A program made the translations under genes and the position numbers. The notes beneath the pieces are model-generated. The model did no database searches, had not been told where the DNA came from, and saw only the letters and a list, made by a program, of their open reading frames with translations. Positions 17,973 to 25,815 of a stretch of DNA of 64,000 nucleotides are shown here, piece after piece (within the stretch, counting starts at the first letter, position 1; each line of letters opens with the position of its first letter). Source of the DNA: Lacipirellula parvula (GTDB taxonomy: Bacteria > Planctomycetota > Planctomycetia > Pirellulales > Lacipirellulaceae); assembly GCF_009177095.1 (NCBI RefSeq), contig NZ_AP021861.1:3144501-3208500 (forward strand), in the 5' to 3' direction.

Positions 17973-18701
17973 TTATTTGCGACGACGGAGGGCGGCGAGG
18001 GCGATTGCACCAACTCCGGCGAGTGCGATGGCTGAAGGCTCAGGAATCACATCTCCATAGATGGTCATCGCAAGCCCCGCTTGATTCCTTCCGTATGCGA
18101 ACCAAGTTCCGTAAAGATTCGTTTTCGCAGCAAGTCGCCTCCACGGTTCCGTCAGCGCGCTGTAATTCCACGAGAATCCGTAATCAGTTTCCGGGTCATT
18201 CTCGACAACCGAAATAACGTGGACTGCGGTAGGGTCATAACGGATTAGAAGAGGCGTTTTAAAAATGGATTCAAAGCGATAGCTGGTCAAACTGTATTCG
18301 GGCAGCAATTCGTAAGTGGCTTCGACGTTCAAGAGGTCCAGCGGGGTTTGCTCGATTGGAATCCGTGGATCGGTCGTGTGGTGCCGAATGCTAATTTCGA
18401 AATCAATTGTACCCCCGTTATTCGGCGCGGCTTTGTCGATCGGCTGCCAATCCGGCCCGCGATTGTCTAGGTAATGGCCGATCCAGGTGATGCGCGTCAC
18501 CCGAACGTCGCGGGTTCCGAAATTGATAATTTGGCCGCTTTCTCGTCGATCCGGCCAATCCGGAGTTCCGCGATTAGAACGTTCGCCTAGCGTTAACGCC
18601 GCCGGCTCATTCTGAAGAAGGATCGCGGCCAATGTGTAGTTCGGCCGCAATGTGCAGCACAGGCAGAGAGCAACTGCTGCAAAGGCTTTCGATAAGTGCA
18701 T
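17973..18701 (-). CDS. PEP-CTERM protein, hypothetical
   Basis: This 242-aa exported protein has a signal peptide (MHLSKAFAAVALCLCCTL, to about residue 25). Its beta-rich body shows INFGTRDVRVTRITWIG and TIDFEISIRHHT and no recognised enzyme domain. VIPEPSAIALAGVGAIALAA followed by LRRRK is a textbook PEP-CTERM signal. It stands alone, with degenerate DNA on both sides. Confidence 0.82.
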   Translation of the reverse strand: MHLSKAFAAVALCLCCTLRPNYTLAAILLQNEPAALTLGERSNRGTPDWPDRRESGQIINFGTRDVRVTRITWIGHYLDNRGPDWQPIDKAAPNNGGTIDFEISIRHHTTDPRIPIEQTPLDLLNVEATYELLPEYSLTSYRFESIFKTPLLIRYDPTAVHVISVVENDPETDYGFSWNYSALTEPWRRLAAKTNLYGTWFAYGRNQAGLAMTIYGDVIPEPSAIALAGVGAIALAALRRRK

Positions 18702-18803
18702 CGACTGATGTCCGTGTTTGCCCCACGGCTCGCGGGAGCGAGTTTATGACGGCCGAGTCTGTTTGTCAATTTTGTTTCCCCCTAACCCTTTGGAGACCCG
18801 CCA

Positions 18804-19050
18804 ATGGCAAGTTTAAGTACCGGAGCCGATGGGCTCAGCAAAATCTATTTCAAGGGCGCCGGCGGCAAACGCCAGTGCCTCTACCTATAGGCCGCACGAC
18901 GAAGAAGAAGGCGGAGGCGATCGAGCGCGCCGTTTCCGATCTGGAACGTTGCCGCGTTGATGCGAACGTTCCCCACGCCTCGACGACGATGTGGCTGGCT
19001 GACGTCTCGGGCGAGCTCCACGTCAGCGAATCGCGAATTACCCAGTGCAT
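18804..19050 (+). pseudogene. Integrase N-terminal remnant, frameshifted
   Basis: An ATG at 18804 with GGAGAC upstream begins MASLSTGADGLSKIYFKGAG, GKRQCLYL, then stops at TAG. Shifting frame at that stop continues GRTTKKKAEAIERAVSDLE and TTMWLADVSGELH. Together they match the N-terminal arm of planctomycete tyrosine recombinases (MASI-type start, GKRKTIRLG, KKxAExI, WLA). One net frameshift separates the halves. The catalytic domain is absent downstream. Confidence 0.6.
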
Positions 19051-19089
19051 ATTCCAGCGCACAAGCCCCTCTGGAACCACTCCAAGGCG

Positions 19090-19270
19090 GGAGTGCGTAG
19101 ACGAGGCCCGCGGGGCTCGTCCGAATGACCTTTGCAACGAGCGGCGCCGAGGCAAACTCGGTTTCGTTCGCATCGGCTCGCGAATTCTCTCTGAGCCGTC
19201 AGAGTTGCGGCGGTGGATTACCGTCAACCGCGTTCCAGTTTCGAAGTCGGGGGCGAGCATGAAAGCGATA
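19090..19270 (+). pseudogene. Possible excisionase-like helix-turn-helix fragment
   Basis: In the same frame as the second half of the integrase remnant, KLGFVRIGSRILSEPSELRR and WI look like the wing and recognition region of a MerR/excisionase-type DNA-binding domain. The preceding helix-turn-helix is not clear. Probably a remnant of the same element. Confidence 0.35.
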
Positions 19271-19310
19271 GCCAATGGAATTCGACTCACCCCCAGCCTA
19301 CCGGCCGAGG

Positions 19311-19496
19311 TCAGCAGCCGAATCGCCAAGCAAAAACGAAGAGTGCTGCCAGCGCAGCCAAGACGAGAATCGCGGTTGCAGGAGCCTGCCCCGCCGCCGC
19401 GAGACATGCCCCGATCGCCGCAGCTAAGACGGCGGCTCCGCAAATCGCTTGGAACGTCCTCTTCAGAAAAGGGTCAAAGTCTGGCATGCCCCGCAT
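19311..19496 (-). CDS. Small two-helix membrane protein (61 aa)
   Basis: MRGMPDFDPFLKRTFQAICG leads into two adjacent hydrophobic helices (AAVLAAAIGACLAAAGQA and ATAILVLAALAALFVFAW). The clean two-helix layout supports a real gene, although the Met at residue 4 could be the start. Function unknown. Confidence 0.55.
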   Translation of the reverse strand: MRGMPDFDPFLKRTFQAICGAAVLAAAIGACLAAAGQAPATAILVLAALAALFVFAWRFGC

Positions 19497-19594
19497 TCTA
19501 ACCGCCGGCGGATGCGGATAGCTAACCTGCCGCCGGCTGCCGGTCCTACAACCACTTTGCTCGCGCCGCGTCTCGGCATTGGCGTCGGTGAGAG

Positions 19595-19975
19595 CTATGG
19601 TCGCTGAGGTTCGTCGCGGGCTTCCATGAAGCCTTCCGTTACAGCCTTCGCCATCGCCTTCATGCCGCGTTGGGTATTTTCACCTATGTAGTTCACCACG
19701 TCCTTTGCCACCGGCGCCGTTTCGCCAGCCAAATAGCGCTGGACGACGCCAACGTACCCAAGCATGGACATGACGCCTCCGACGAACATCATTGGCATTC
19801 CCAGAAAGGCACACCAAAATAATCGGGGTGCGCCGCCTCCGCTCATTGCAAAAAAGAAGATCCCGATCGCGATGCCCGTAAAAAGAAGTCCGGAAGCCAG
19901 CAGCACCGGCCCGTCTACCTGCATTGCAAGTCGAAAACTGGAATGGCTGGGAGGCCGCAATCGACTCTCATGCAT
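19595..19975 (-). CDS. Membrane protein with amphipathic C-terminus (126 aa)
   Basis: Two to three transmembrane helices (VLLASGLLFTGIAIGIFFFA and LFWCAFLGMPMMFVGGVMS) are followed by a soluble helical tail (VVNYIGENTQRGMKAMAKAV). GGAG lies about 8 nt upstream of the ATG at 19975. The layout is that of small planctomycete membrane proteins of unknown function. An internal Met at residue 18 is an alternative start. Confidence 0.65.
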   Translation of the reverse strand: MHESRLRPPSHSSFRLAMQVDGPVLLASGLLFTGIAIGIFFFAMSGGGAPRLFWCAFLGMPMMFVGGVMSMLGYVGVVQRYLAGETAPVAKDVVNYIGENTQRGMKAMAKAVTEGFMEARDEPQRP

Positions 19976-20096
19976 GCCGAAAACTCCGAAGGGCGAATTA
20001 GGTCGGGAGTCAAATTCAGTTTGATTGGTTTTCGCCGCTAGTCGACAGATCTTGGCGTCGCTTTCGGGTTTTCAAGCGAATTCGAGCCGCCTTCGC

Positions 20097-21023
20097 CTAC
20101 TTCCGCTGTTCCCGACCAGCAGGCTTCGGCGGTTCGCTGTTCAGAAACTTGAAGATAGCAACACTGCCAAGGATGAATATAAGCGTTCCAAATATTGCCT
20201 TCCAAAAATCTTGAACGTGAGCCAGCAACTGATAGAACACCACAACGAAGATGATCAACCAGCAGAATGCGATCGGGGCAGCTAGAAGTTTTGTACTAAG
20301 TACAGAGAAGATGCGAGTCTGAAATCTTCCATTAATAGGCGGCTCGTCGTTAATTGAAGGCTCACGCCTGAATCGCGTGGCTGGATCGTCTGCGTCATTC
20401 TCTGAGTGGTGGTCATCCCACCAATCTTCGAGGACCTTTATCTGGCGATGTGCTGCGTTCACTGAGACGCTAATGAATATGCACATCGCAAGCCCCACAA
20501 TAGATATCCCAGCCAAAATACACTTAACTTTAAAGCTGTGCCTTCTGAGTCTTTTGAGCTTGCGCTGCTCGACTTCGGCCTCAACTCTCGCCTTTGCCTC
20601 GGCCTCAGCAGTGGCTTTGGTCTTCGCAATCACGATATCGTCGGCTTCAGCCTGCACCGATTCAGATGTAGTCGTAGTGCGGCGGCATGGCGGTTTGCTA
20701 CCCATCGAGGGAGCAGCGACAAGAATGTCTTGCTCAGGCGAAGGCGCGTCGCCATCGAGAAAGTCATTGACGACTGCCGCTTGAAAAATCAATGCGAATG
20801 CGGCGAACAGAAAAGCTTGGGAGGCAATCAGCCAAGTTATTCGGTGATTTACGAGTAAGTTTTCATGTTCGATAGACGTCCGAATTCTCTTCCAGTTGAC
20901 AATCGCAATGTCATGGAACTCATCCCAGCCTGCCTCTCCTCGCTGGGGCAGTGAACCGCTTGACTGGGTGGAAACAGCTGCTGGAGGGGGATCTAGCTGA
21001 GGCGACGGATCACTCGACGACAT
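20097..21023 (-). CDS. Four-helix membrane protein with central coiled coil
   Basis: This 308-aa protein begins with a Pro/Ser-rich N-terminus and WKRIRTSIEHENLLVNHRIT. A first transmembrane helix follows (WLIASQAFLFAAFALIFQAA). A charged coiled coil of about 60 residues (AKTKATAEAEAKARVEAEVE, QRKLKRLRRHSFK) precedes a second helix. Two helices close the protein (LLAAPIAFCWLIIFVVVF and AIFGTLIFILGSVAIFKFL). The ENxLxNHRxTWLxxxQxFLF pattern recurs in uncharacterised bacterial membrane proteins. ATG 21023 is chosen over an upstream GTG for its GGGG ribosome site. Function unknown. Confidence 0.7.
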   Translation of the reverse strand: MSSSDPSPQLDPPPAAVSTQSSGSLPQRGEAGWDEFHDIAIVNWKRIRTSIEHENLLVNHRITWLIASQAFLFAAFALIFQAAVVNDFLDGDAPSPEQDILVAAPSMGSKPPCRRTTTTSESVQAEADDIVIAKTKATAEAEAKARVEAEVEQRKLKRLRRHSFKVKCILAGISIVGLAMCIFISVSVNAAHRQIKVLEDWWDDHHSENDADDPATRFRREPSINDEPPINGRFQTRIFSVLSTKLLAAPIAFCWLIIFVVVFYQLLAHVQDFWKAIFGTLIFILGSVAIFKFLNSEPPKPAGREQRK

Positions 21024-21212
21024 TAGTTTACCCCGGCACACGATGAGGAGATTAGCGACTCAAGTCGACGCGGCTACCAGAGCACATAATCTGCCGTCTC
21101 GACATGGATTTTGCAATAGATGTGGAAAAATCGATGGTCTTATCGATTCTTTTCTCGCTTTTTATTGCTTCGCCCAGCTGCCGCGGCGCTAGAGCGTGAT
21201 TAGCTGGCCGGC

Positions 21213-21238
21213 CGTGCGCCTGCAATGGCAGGCGCACG
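21213..21238. promoter_or_regulatory. Perfect 11-bp inverted repeat (operator or hairpin candidate)
   Basis: CGTGCGCCTGC and GCAGGCGCACG flank a 4-nt AATG loop. No T-run follows on either strand, so a terminator is unlikely. It lies about 60 bp before the small HTH gene at 21300 and could be its operator. Confidence 0.4.
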
Positions 21239-21299
21239 CTGAGGTTTTCGTCAACCAGCCGGCAAATCTCATGGTCGGACATTGGTAGAAGGAGGCAGC

Positions 21300-21485
21300 A
21301 TGAGCATTTCGCTACCCCTCGACGTTCGCAGTCGCAGTTTGGAACTGCATTGGATGAGCCCGGCGCAAATCAGCGAGGCCGTTGGCGTCGCGCTGGAGCA
21401 AGTCGAAGCGGTTGTCTCGGAGCCCATCGCTGAGAGTCGCCGAGGTTGCGGGCGGCACGAGCGGACCGTCCGAGATTCACGTTAG
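21300..21485 (+). CDS. Small helix-turn-helix-like protein (61 aa)
   Basis: A strong ribosome site (AAGGAGGC) ends four bases before the ATG at 21300. MSISLPLDVRSRSLELHWM is followed by MSPAQISEAVGVALEQVEAV, which has the spacing of a helix-turn-helix. The C-terminal third is Arg-rich and less convincing, so the gene may be truncated. It may be the regulator or a leftover of a mobile element in this interval. Confidence 0.45.
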   Translation: MSISLPLDVRSRSLELHWMSPAQISEAVGVALEQVEAVVSEPIAESRRGCGRHERTVRDSR

Positions 21486-21539
21486 CGACGAGGCCGCTTA
21501 GTTGCCGATCGACCCGTCGCTGACAGGCGGCGGGGTTAC

Positions 21540-22283
21540 TCAGCCGCTTGTTCGTGAGGAACTGTGCCCCCCCGCCTCCGGCTGCGGGGCGGGCGCACAT
21601 TGAGTATTCGCGGCCTCAGCTTTCGGTTTGGCATGGCGTAGACGACTTAGCAGAGCGGCGACGGCGTTCTCTTCCGCCGCCTGCAGAATGTGTGGAAGGA
21701 AAGCGCGAGTAGTCACATATCCGATTAGAAAACCGCCTGCGCTAAAAAGAACGATAACTGCTGTCGCGACGCTTAGCGATGCGGGCGCATCGCCAAAACC
21801 AATAGACATCAGAGCCGCAAGTCGATTGACCAAAGTCGGGATCTCGTTCAGTTCAATCAATCCGACGCCAACAATGATCTTAGTTAGCCAGTCGGACACT
21901 TGCTCTAAATTGGTATTCGCTGCGAGTCGATGTCTTTTCACTTCATCAATTAACGTCAGCTCAAGCGGCGAGTTAACCTCGGGCTGCGTCGTCCGCGCCG
22001 GCGGTGGAATTGAATCTGACACGACGCGCGGAATCGCAAAAAGAAAACCGATGATAGCGCCGACCGCGCAAATACCGAACGACCAAATGAGCATCGTCGC
22101 CGACTGTGGCCAATCGGATGAATAGAGTACGCAAAGCGCGAACAGAGCAACCGCTAGGAAACCCGACATCCACAGCAGGAGAATTCGCAGTCCAAAAAAA
22201 TTAGGACCATGAGATGACGGTTTAGCGTCGCCGTTTTGGGGGTGAGGGTCTTGGCCAAGACAAATCTGGAAGGTTTTAAACAC
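21540..22283 (-). CDS. Conserved four-helix membrane protein (NTNLEQVSDWLTKIIVG family)
   Basis: This 247-aa protein has two transmembrane helices (ILLLWMSGFLAVALFALCVL and IWSFGICAVGAIIGFLFAIP). A cytosolic segment with TNLEQVSDWLTKIIVGVGLI follows, then two further helices ending GFLIGYVTTRAFLPHIL. A Pro/Ala-rich tail closes it. These motifs recur in uncharacterised bacterial membrane proteins. The GTG at 22283 is chosen because AGGAGA lies 7 nt upstream; the longer ATG start would place that site inside the gene. Together with the gene at 20097 it forms a pair of membrane proteins around a small HTH gene. Confidence 0.7.
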   Translation of the reverse strand: MFKTFQICLGQDPHPQNGDAKPSSHGPNFFGLRILLLWMSGFLAVALFALCVLYSSDWPQSATMLIWSFGICAVGAIIGFLFAIPRVVSDSIPPPARTTQPEVNSPLELTLIDEVKRHRLAANTNLEQVSDWLTKIIVGVGLIELNEIPTLVNRLAALMSIGFGDAPASLSVATAVIVLFSAGGFLIGYVTTRAFLPHILQAAEENAVAALLSRLRHAKPKAEAANTQCAPAPQPEAGGHSSSRTSG

Positions 22284-22637
22284 TTCTTTTCTCCTGGATC
22301 TTATATGCGGCGACATGAATCTATGCAGTCACTATCAAACATGCAATCGCTGGCAATTTTGTCTTCGCAGAAAAGAACCCGACAACGCTGAACACAGTTT
22401 CCAAACACCGGGGACGCGGTCGCAAATATCGACAGCACGTCTTCGCTGCGAACCCTTTCGAAGGGGTGAAGCGAGGCTCCTACGTCTCGCCCCGCGAGGC
22501 TTACGCGACGCCGCGAAGAGGCGTGAATTTCTGAACCTGAAGCGGATCTTATCTTCACCTCACCGGGGTCTCAGCCGGCTGGGCGATGATTCATGCAGAG
22601 TTGATTGGCAACTCTCTGTGAGTCTAAGGAGCCAGCC
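22284..22637. other. Intergenic region, nothing recognised
   Basis: Divergent promoter region between the genes at 22283 (minus) and 22638 (plus). Open frames here lack coding character. A strong ribosome site (TAAGGAG, 22625-22631) belongs to the next gene. Confidence 0.4.
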
Positions 22638-22964
22638 ATGCGTCACACGTCGCCCCAGCAAATTTCGTCGCCCGTCCAACAATCGCCCGAACGTAGCCTC
22701 GCCATCGCGACGGCGATCGCCTGCCTGATCGCGGTAGTATGCCGGCTGCTTGCCCGGCTGATTTCCGACCACCACGCGGAGCTCGACGGATTTATTTTCT
22801 TGGCCGCGATCTTTTGGGGGTATTCGGCGGTTGGGTACTTTGCCGCAGTTGCGAAGCAGCGGCGTCAGCGGACGGCGAACCGTCGTTGGGGATTGGCGCC
22901 GATTCGCTCCGCGATCATTGCGACGCTGGGAGCGGGACTGCTGGGAGCGGTAGTGGCGCTGTAG
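22638..22964 (+). CDS. Small membrane protein with planctomycete SAIIATLGAGLLG tail
   Basis: This 108-aa protein has TAAGGAG about 7 nt before the ATG. Two to three helices (SLAIATAIACLIAVVCRLLA and GFIFLAAIFWGYSAVGYFAA) lead to a C-terminal RSAIIATLGAGLLGAVVAL. That tail closely resembles the tail of the gene at 13470-13919, so the two share a C-terminal module. Function unknown. Confidence 0.65.
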   Translation: MRHTSPQQISSPVQQSPERSLAIATAIACLIAVVCRLLARLISDHHAELDGFIFLAAIFWGYSAVGYFAAVAKQRRQRTANRRWGLAPIRSAIIATLGAGLLGAVVAL

Positions 22965-22984
22965 GGAGATTTACGGCGGCGCTC

Positions 22985-23072
22985 CTAGCCCCGGGCTTCG
23001 CCCGGGGGTTGCGCTATGTGGGGCGATGCGTCACGGAATGGTTAGCGACCCCCGGGCGGAGCCCGGGGCTAG
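22985..23072. repeat. Inverted pair of REP-like palindromes, class 2 (copy iii)
   Basis: Each unit is itself a hairpin (CCCCGGGCTTCGCCCGGGG and CCCCCGGGCGGAGCCCGGGG). The pair faces outward as TAGCCCC at the left end and GGGGCTA at the right end, giving a BIME-like element of about 88 bp between two convergent genes. Confidence 0.7.
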
Positions 23073-23104
23073 GTTGTTTGCTTCGAGCCCTTGCTGATGC
23101 GCGT

Positions 23105-23404
23105 TTAGAGCATCGCTTTCGCAATGCTGAGAACGAGCAGCACACCGGCGGAGATGAGTAACGCGGCGCCAGTGCGACCGAACAATGCGCCTAAAGCGAG
23201 AATGGGCCAGCAGGTAACGGAAAGCACCTGGAGGCAGTGCAATAAAAGGACTCCGTCGAACAAATTCGGAGCCCAATGGGAGTCTCGAACATCTCCCACG
23301 ACGAACTGAGCGAGGCCTGCGGCGACCCAGAACATGGCGAAGAGTGCGTTTCGCAGTTTGAATCGAAAGCGACTGCTCAACTGCGAGACGATGCTAACGC
23401 CCAT
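23105..23404 (-). CDS. Small membrane protein with FKLRNALFAMFWVAAGLA motif
   Basis: This 99-aa protein has GAGG about 6 nt before the ATG. The N-terminal FRFKLRNALFAMFWVAAGLA matches the RFSLRTLLIAMFWVA opening typical of planctomycete membrane proteins. Two or three helices follow (LLHCLQVLSVTCWPILALGA and ALLISAGVLLVLSIAKAML). Function unknown. Confidence 0.65.
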   Translation of the reverse strand: MGVSIVSQLSSRFRFKLRNALFAMFWVAAGLAQFVVGDVRDSHWAPNLFDGVLLLHCLQVLSVTCWPILALGALFGRTGAALLISAGVLLVLSIAKAML

Positions 23405-23461
23405 CCGAACCTCGAGGTTCCATTCCGCGCTCCGCTATTGCCGGAGTGAGTATCGTGCGTC

Positions 23462-23950
23462 TTAGGCAACTTGTCGAGGGCGATGCCGGAGCGAAGCGAG
23501 CGCGGTCAACCCGCAGAGCAAGAGACCAAGCGTCGCGGGTTCGGGGACTTGAATGATCGTCCCCTTGCGCAATGCCGCCGCGTTGTACGGATCGTAGTAG
23601 CTCAACTCTTCGATCGGCGTTCCTGGAGGAACGAGTTTGCGAAGCAACACCGAGTCCAAGTTTAACTCTCGCGGCCAGAGAACGAAGGTTTCGCGGGGGG
23701 ACATGCGGAGGTACTGTGGAATCAGCGGCTGCGATGGGAATAAGTCGATCGAAGCAATTGAGTAGTTGACGTCAAAGAGGCTAGAAGCTGAGAAGATGTG
23801 GAAACTAGTCAGGCGAGGTTCGCTCATTCCTTTGACGCGCAGATCGCCCGTCGCGGGATTATATTCTGCGTAGGCGGGCGCCTGCGCTGACGCCGTCGGC
23901 AGGTAGAGGAGCGCGAAGAGAATGAAGAGAACGAGAGAAGAGGGCCGCAT
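23462..23950 (-). CDS. PEP-CTERM protein, hypothetical
   Basis: This 162-aa exported protein has a signal peptide (MRPSSLVLFILFALLYLPTA, cleavage after ASA). The body contains YNPATGDLRVKG, a phrase common in planctomycete PEP-CTERM proteins. VPEPATLGLLLCGLTALASL and an Arg/His-rich end form the sorting signal. The start at 23950 is chosen for the leader; the longer frame adds 17 unlikely residues. Confidence 0.8.
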   Translation of the reverse strand: MRPSSLVLFILFALLYLPTASAQAPAYAEYNPATGDLRVKGMSEPRLTSFHIFSASSLFDVNYSIASIDLFPSQPLIPQYLRMSPRETFVLWPRELNLDSVLLRKLVPPGTPIEELSYYDPYNAAALRKGTIIQVPEPATLGLLLCGLTALASLRHRPRQVA

Positions 23951-24074
23951 CGCTTGGACTCCGGCTTGGATCGGCTGCTGCGAATCGGAATTATAATACA
24001 ATTTATTTGCGGAGATGCAACGAGTATTAGCGCGTGCGGCCAGCCGGCTCGTCGCAATGCCGTTCCGCAGGTGA

Positions 24075-24863
24075 TCAGCGCTCGGGAATCGCGCCGTCGT
24101 CTTCGGCGGAAATGGTAGTCATGGCCCGGAGCGAATTCGGATCGGTCTGCTTTGAGAGCAGTTGGGTATGACCATCAGCGAATAGGGCGAGAAAAGAATC
24201 GATCGGGTGCTGTGATTTAGGCTCATCACCCGCGAACATTCCAAACAACGCTGTTTCGTCGACGTCTTCCGGCGACATCCAATGGACCGCATTTTCTTTG
24301 GGGGCGTCGATGACGAGTAGGGCGTTGGCGGCGACCTTTTCGAGCTCATCGGGCGTCCGGGAATTGGCGGCGCGGATCGCGCTCTCCGGCGTGACGACGG
24401 CGAGGTAGGTTGTCAGCGGCGACTTGGGGTCGTCGAACGCAACGGACGGGCATTGGTAGCATTCCATGACGGCATTCGCAGCTTTCGCGTTTGCAGGATC
24501 GTTCCAAGGTTTCGTGAAATCAATCGATCGGTAGCCTTCCCAGTCTTCCATGTACGGCACAATAAGCGTCCGCCAACTGTGGAGACGATTGCCTTCGGCG
24601 TCGGTTGTGTAAGCGGGCGGGTAGTGGCCGTGGACGTTGGCGTACATCTGAAGACCAAGACCGATTTGCTTGAGGTTGTTGCGGCAACTATTGCGACGGG
24701 CGGCTTCGCGGGCGTCTCCCATCGAAAGCAGCAACATCGCGATGACGAGGCCGACGATGGCGAACAGAGCAAGGAACTTAAGCACCGGCGTCAACCAATT
24801 GCGGGTAGGCTGCAACTCGCCGCGGAGGATTCGTAGTTGACTGACTGGCTGGTCGGCGTTCAT
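24075..24863 (-). CDS. DUF1559-family type-II-pseudopilin-like protein
   Basis: This 262-aa membrane-anchored protein has one N-terminal helix (FLALFAIVGLVIAMLLLSMG). The conserved DUF1559 opening follows: AREAARRNSCRNNLKQIGLG and LQMYANVHGHYPPAY. The C-terminal region shows the DUF1559 H-x-G box form FADGHTQLLSK. The family is greatly expanded in planctomycetes and is pseudopilin-like; its function is unsettled. Here the prepilin cleavage site and methylation helix are replaced by an ordinary anchor, a variant seen in some members. Confidence 0.8.
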   Translation of the reverse strand: MNADQPVSQLRILRGELQPTRNWLTPVLKFLALFAIVGLVIAMLLLSMGDAREAARRNSCRNNLKQIGLGLQMYANVHGHYPPAYTTDAEGNRLHSWRTLIVPYMEDWEGYRSIDFTKPWNDPANAKAANAVMECYQCPSVAFDDPKSPLTTYLAVVTPESAIRAANSRTPDELEKVAANALLVIDAPKENAVHWMSPEDVDETALFGMFAGDEPKSQHPIDSFLALFADGHTQLLSKQTDPNSLRAMTTISAEDDGAIPER

Positions 24864-25085
24864 GAGTATGATGAGATCGAGAAGCAGGCCGGAGCCGCGT
24901 GCGTTGCGGCGAGCGCACCTTGCCGCTCGGCTCCATCATATCGCTGCCTGCGTGAAAATCGATCGGTTCGTCGTGGTTCGCCGAAAACCGACGGCGGAGT
25001 ATAGTTCCTCAGGGTGGCGAGCGTCGGCACTGGGGGCTGAAGCGCTCGTGTGTTTGGGTGTGATTTTCTAACCAAGGGTTCAGTC

Positions 25086-25619
25086 ATGCGAAGAATTTTG
25101 ATTGCGGCGGGCGTCATGGCGATTGGTTTCCTGGCGGGCGGAATGCTTGGAGTTGCCGAAGAGAGCAAGCCGGTTGATTTAACGAGTGCGCCAGCGGGGG
25201 ATGGGACAAGCTTGATGGGGATGCTCAGCCCGTGGGCCTATCCCGACGCGACGTGGATCGAGGGAGCCTCGATGTCGGACGGAGGCAATCCGAAACTGCC
25301 GTCGGTGAACTGCAAGACCGTGCTCGTGACGCCTGACTCGTTCGAGGACGTCACGAAGTACTACGGCGAGAAGCTGAACATTGATGAGAAGGGGAACGAC
25401 GCCGTGAAGAAGCCTCAGTTGGGTGGCGATGGCGGCCGGTCGGTGACGGTCGTTAACGACAGCGTTTTTGATGAGGGTGATGAGCGGCCGGTGAAGTTGC
25501 AGGTTATCACGGTGAACAAGCCTGAGTCGTCGACGACGCTGGTGATCAGTCGGGCGGCCGAGGAGCGGGAGACGCATATTGCGTGGTCGCACTTTCAGCG
25601 GGCGCCGGGCGAGAAGTGA
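25086..25619 (+). CDS. Exported hypothetical protein (177 aa)
   Basis: MRRILIAAGVMAIGFLAGGM is a signal peptide or membrane anchor. The mature part is acidic and soluble (TPDSFEDVTKYYGEKLNIDE and VTVVNDSVFDEGDERPV). The start at 25086 is preferred to the longer frame because the leader begins there. It is divergent from the DUF1559 gene. No domain recognised. Confidence 0.65.
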   Translation: MRRILIAAGVMAIGFLAGGMLGVAEESKPVDLTSAPAGDGTSLMGMLSPWAYPDATWIEGASMSDGGNPKLPSVNCKTVLVTPDSFEDVTKYYGEKLNIDEKGNDAVKKPQLGGDGGRSVTVVNDSVFDEGDERPVKLQVITVNKPESSTTLVISRAAEERETHIAWSHFQRAPGEK

Positions 25620-25686
25620 ATTGGGGGACGAGTCCGGGGGGAGCGGGCGTTTGGGCGAGGAGCGCGGTTAGTGGCTGAGCGGGTTG

Positions 25687-25712
25687 CCCCCGGTTTGAAG
25701 AACCGGGGGCTA
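25687..25712. repeat. REP-like palindrome, class 2 (copy iv)
   Basis: CCCCCGGTT and AACCGGGGG form a 9-bp stem with a TGAAG loop and are followed by CTAA. It shares the GGCTA-type 3' mark of the other class 2 copies. Confidence 0.55.
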
Positions 25713-25815
25713 AACAGCGTGGGGTGGCGTGGTATCTTTAGCGGTTCGGTGCGGCGGCTTGGCCGCGCACTGGGCCGTTTTCCGTTTGTACATCCGCTGA
25801 ACCCTTGGCCGTTCC

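Noticed and set aside
17435-18013. Minus-strand open frames overlapping 17.4-18.0 kb
   Set aside because: No signal, domain or ribosome site, and they overlap the end of a real PEP-CTERM gene; composition is shadow-like.
18632-19501. Single 289-codon plus-strand gene
   Set aside because: The frame begins antisense to a PEP-CTERM gene and ends antisense to a membrane protein; only the middle resembles integrase/excisionase sequence, in a decayed state.
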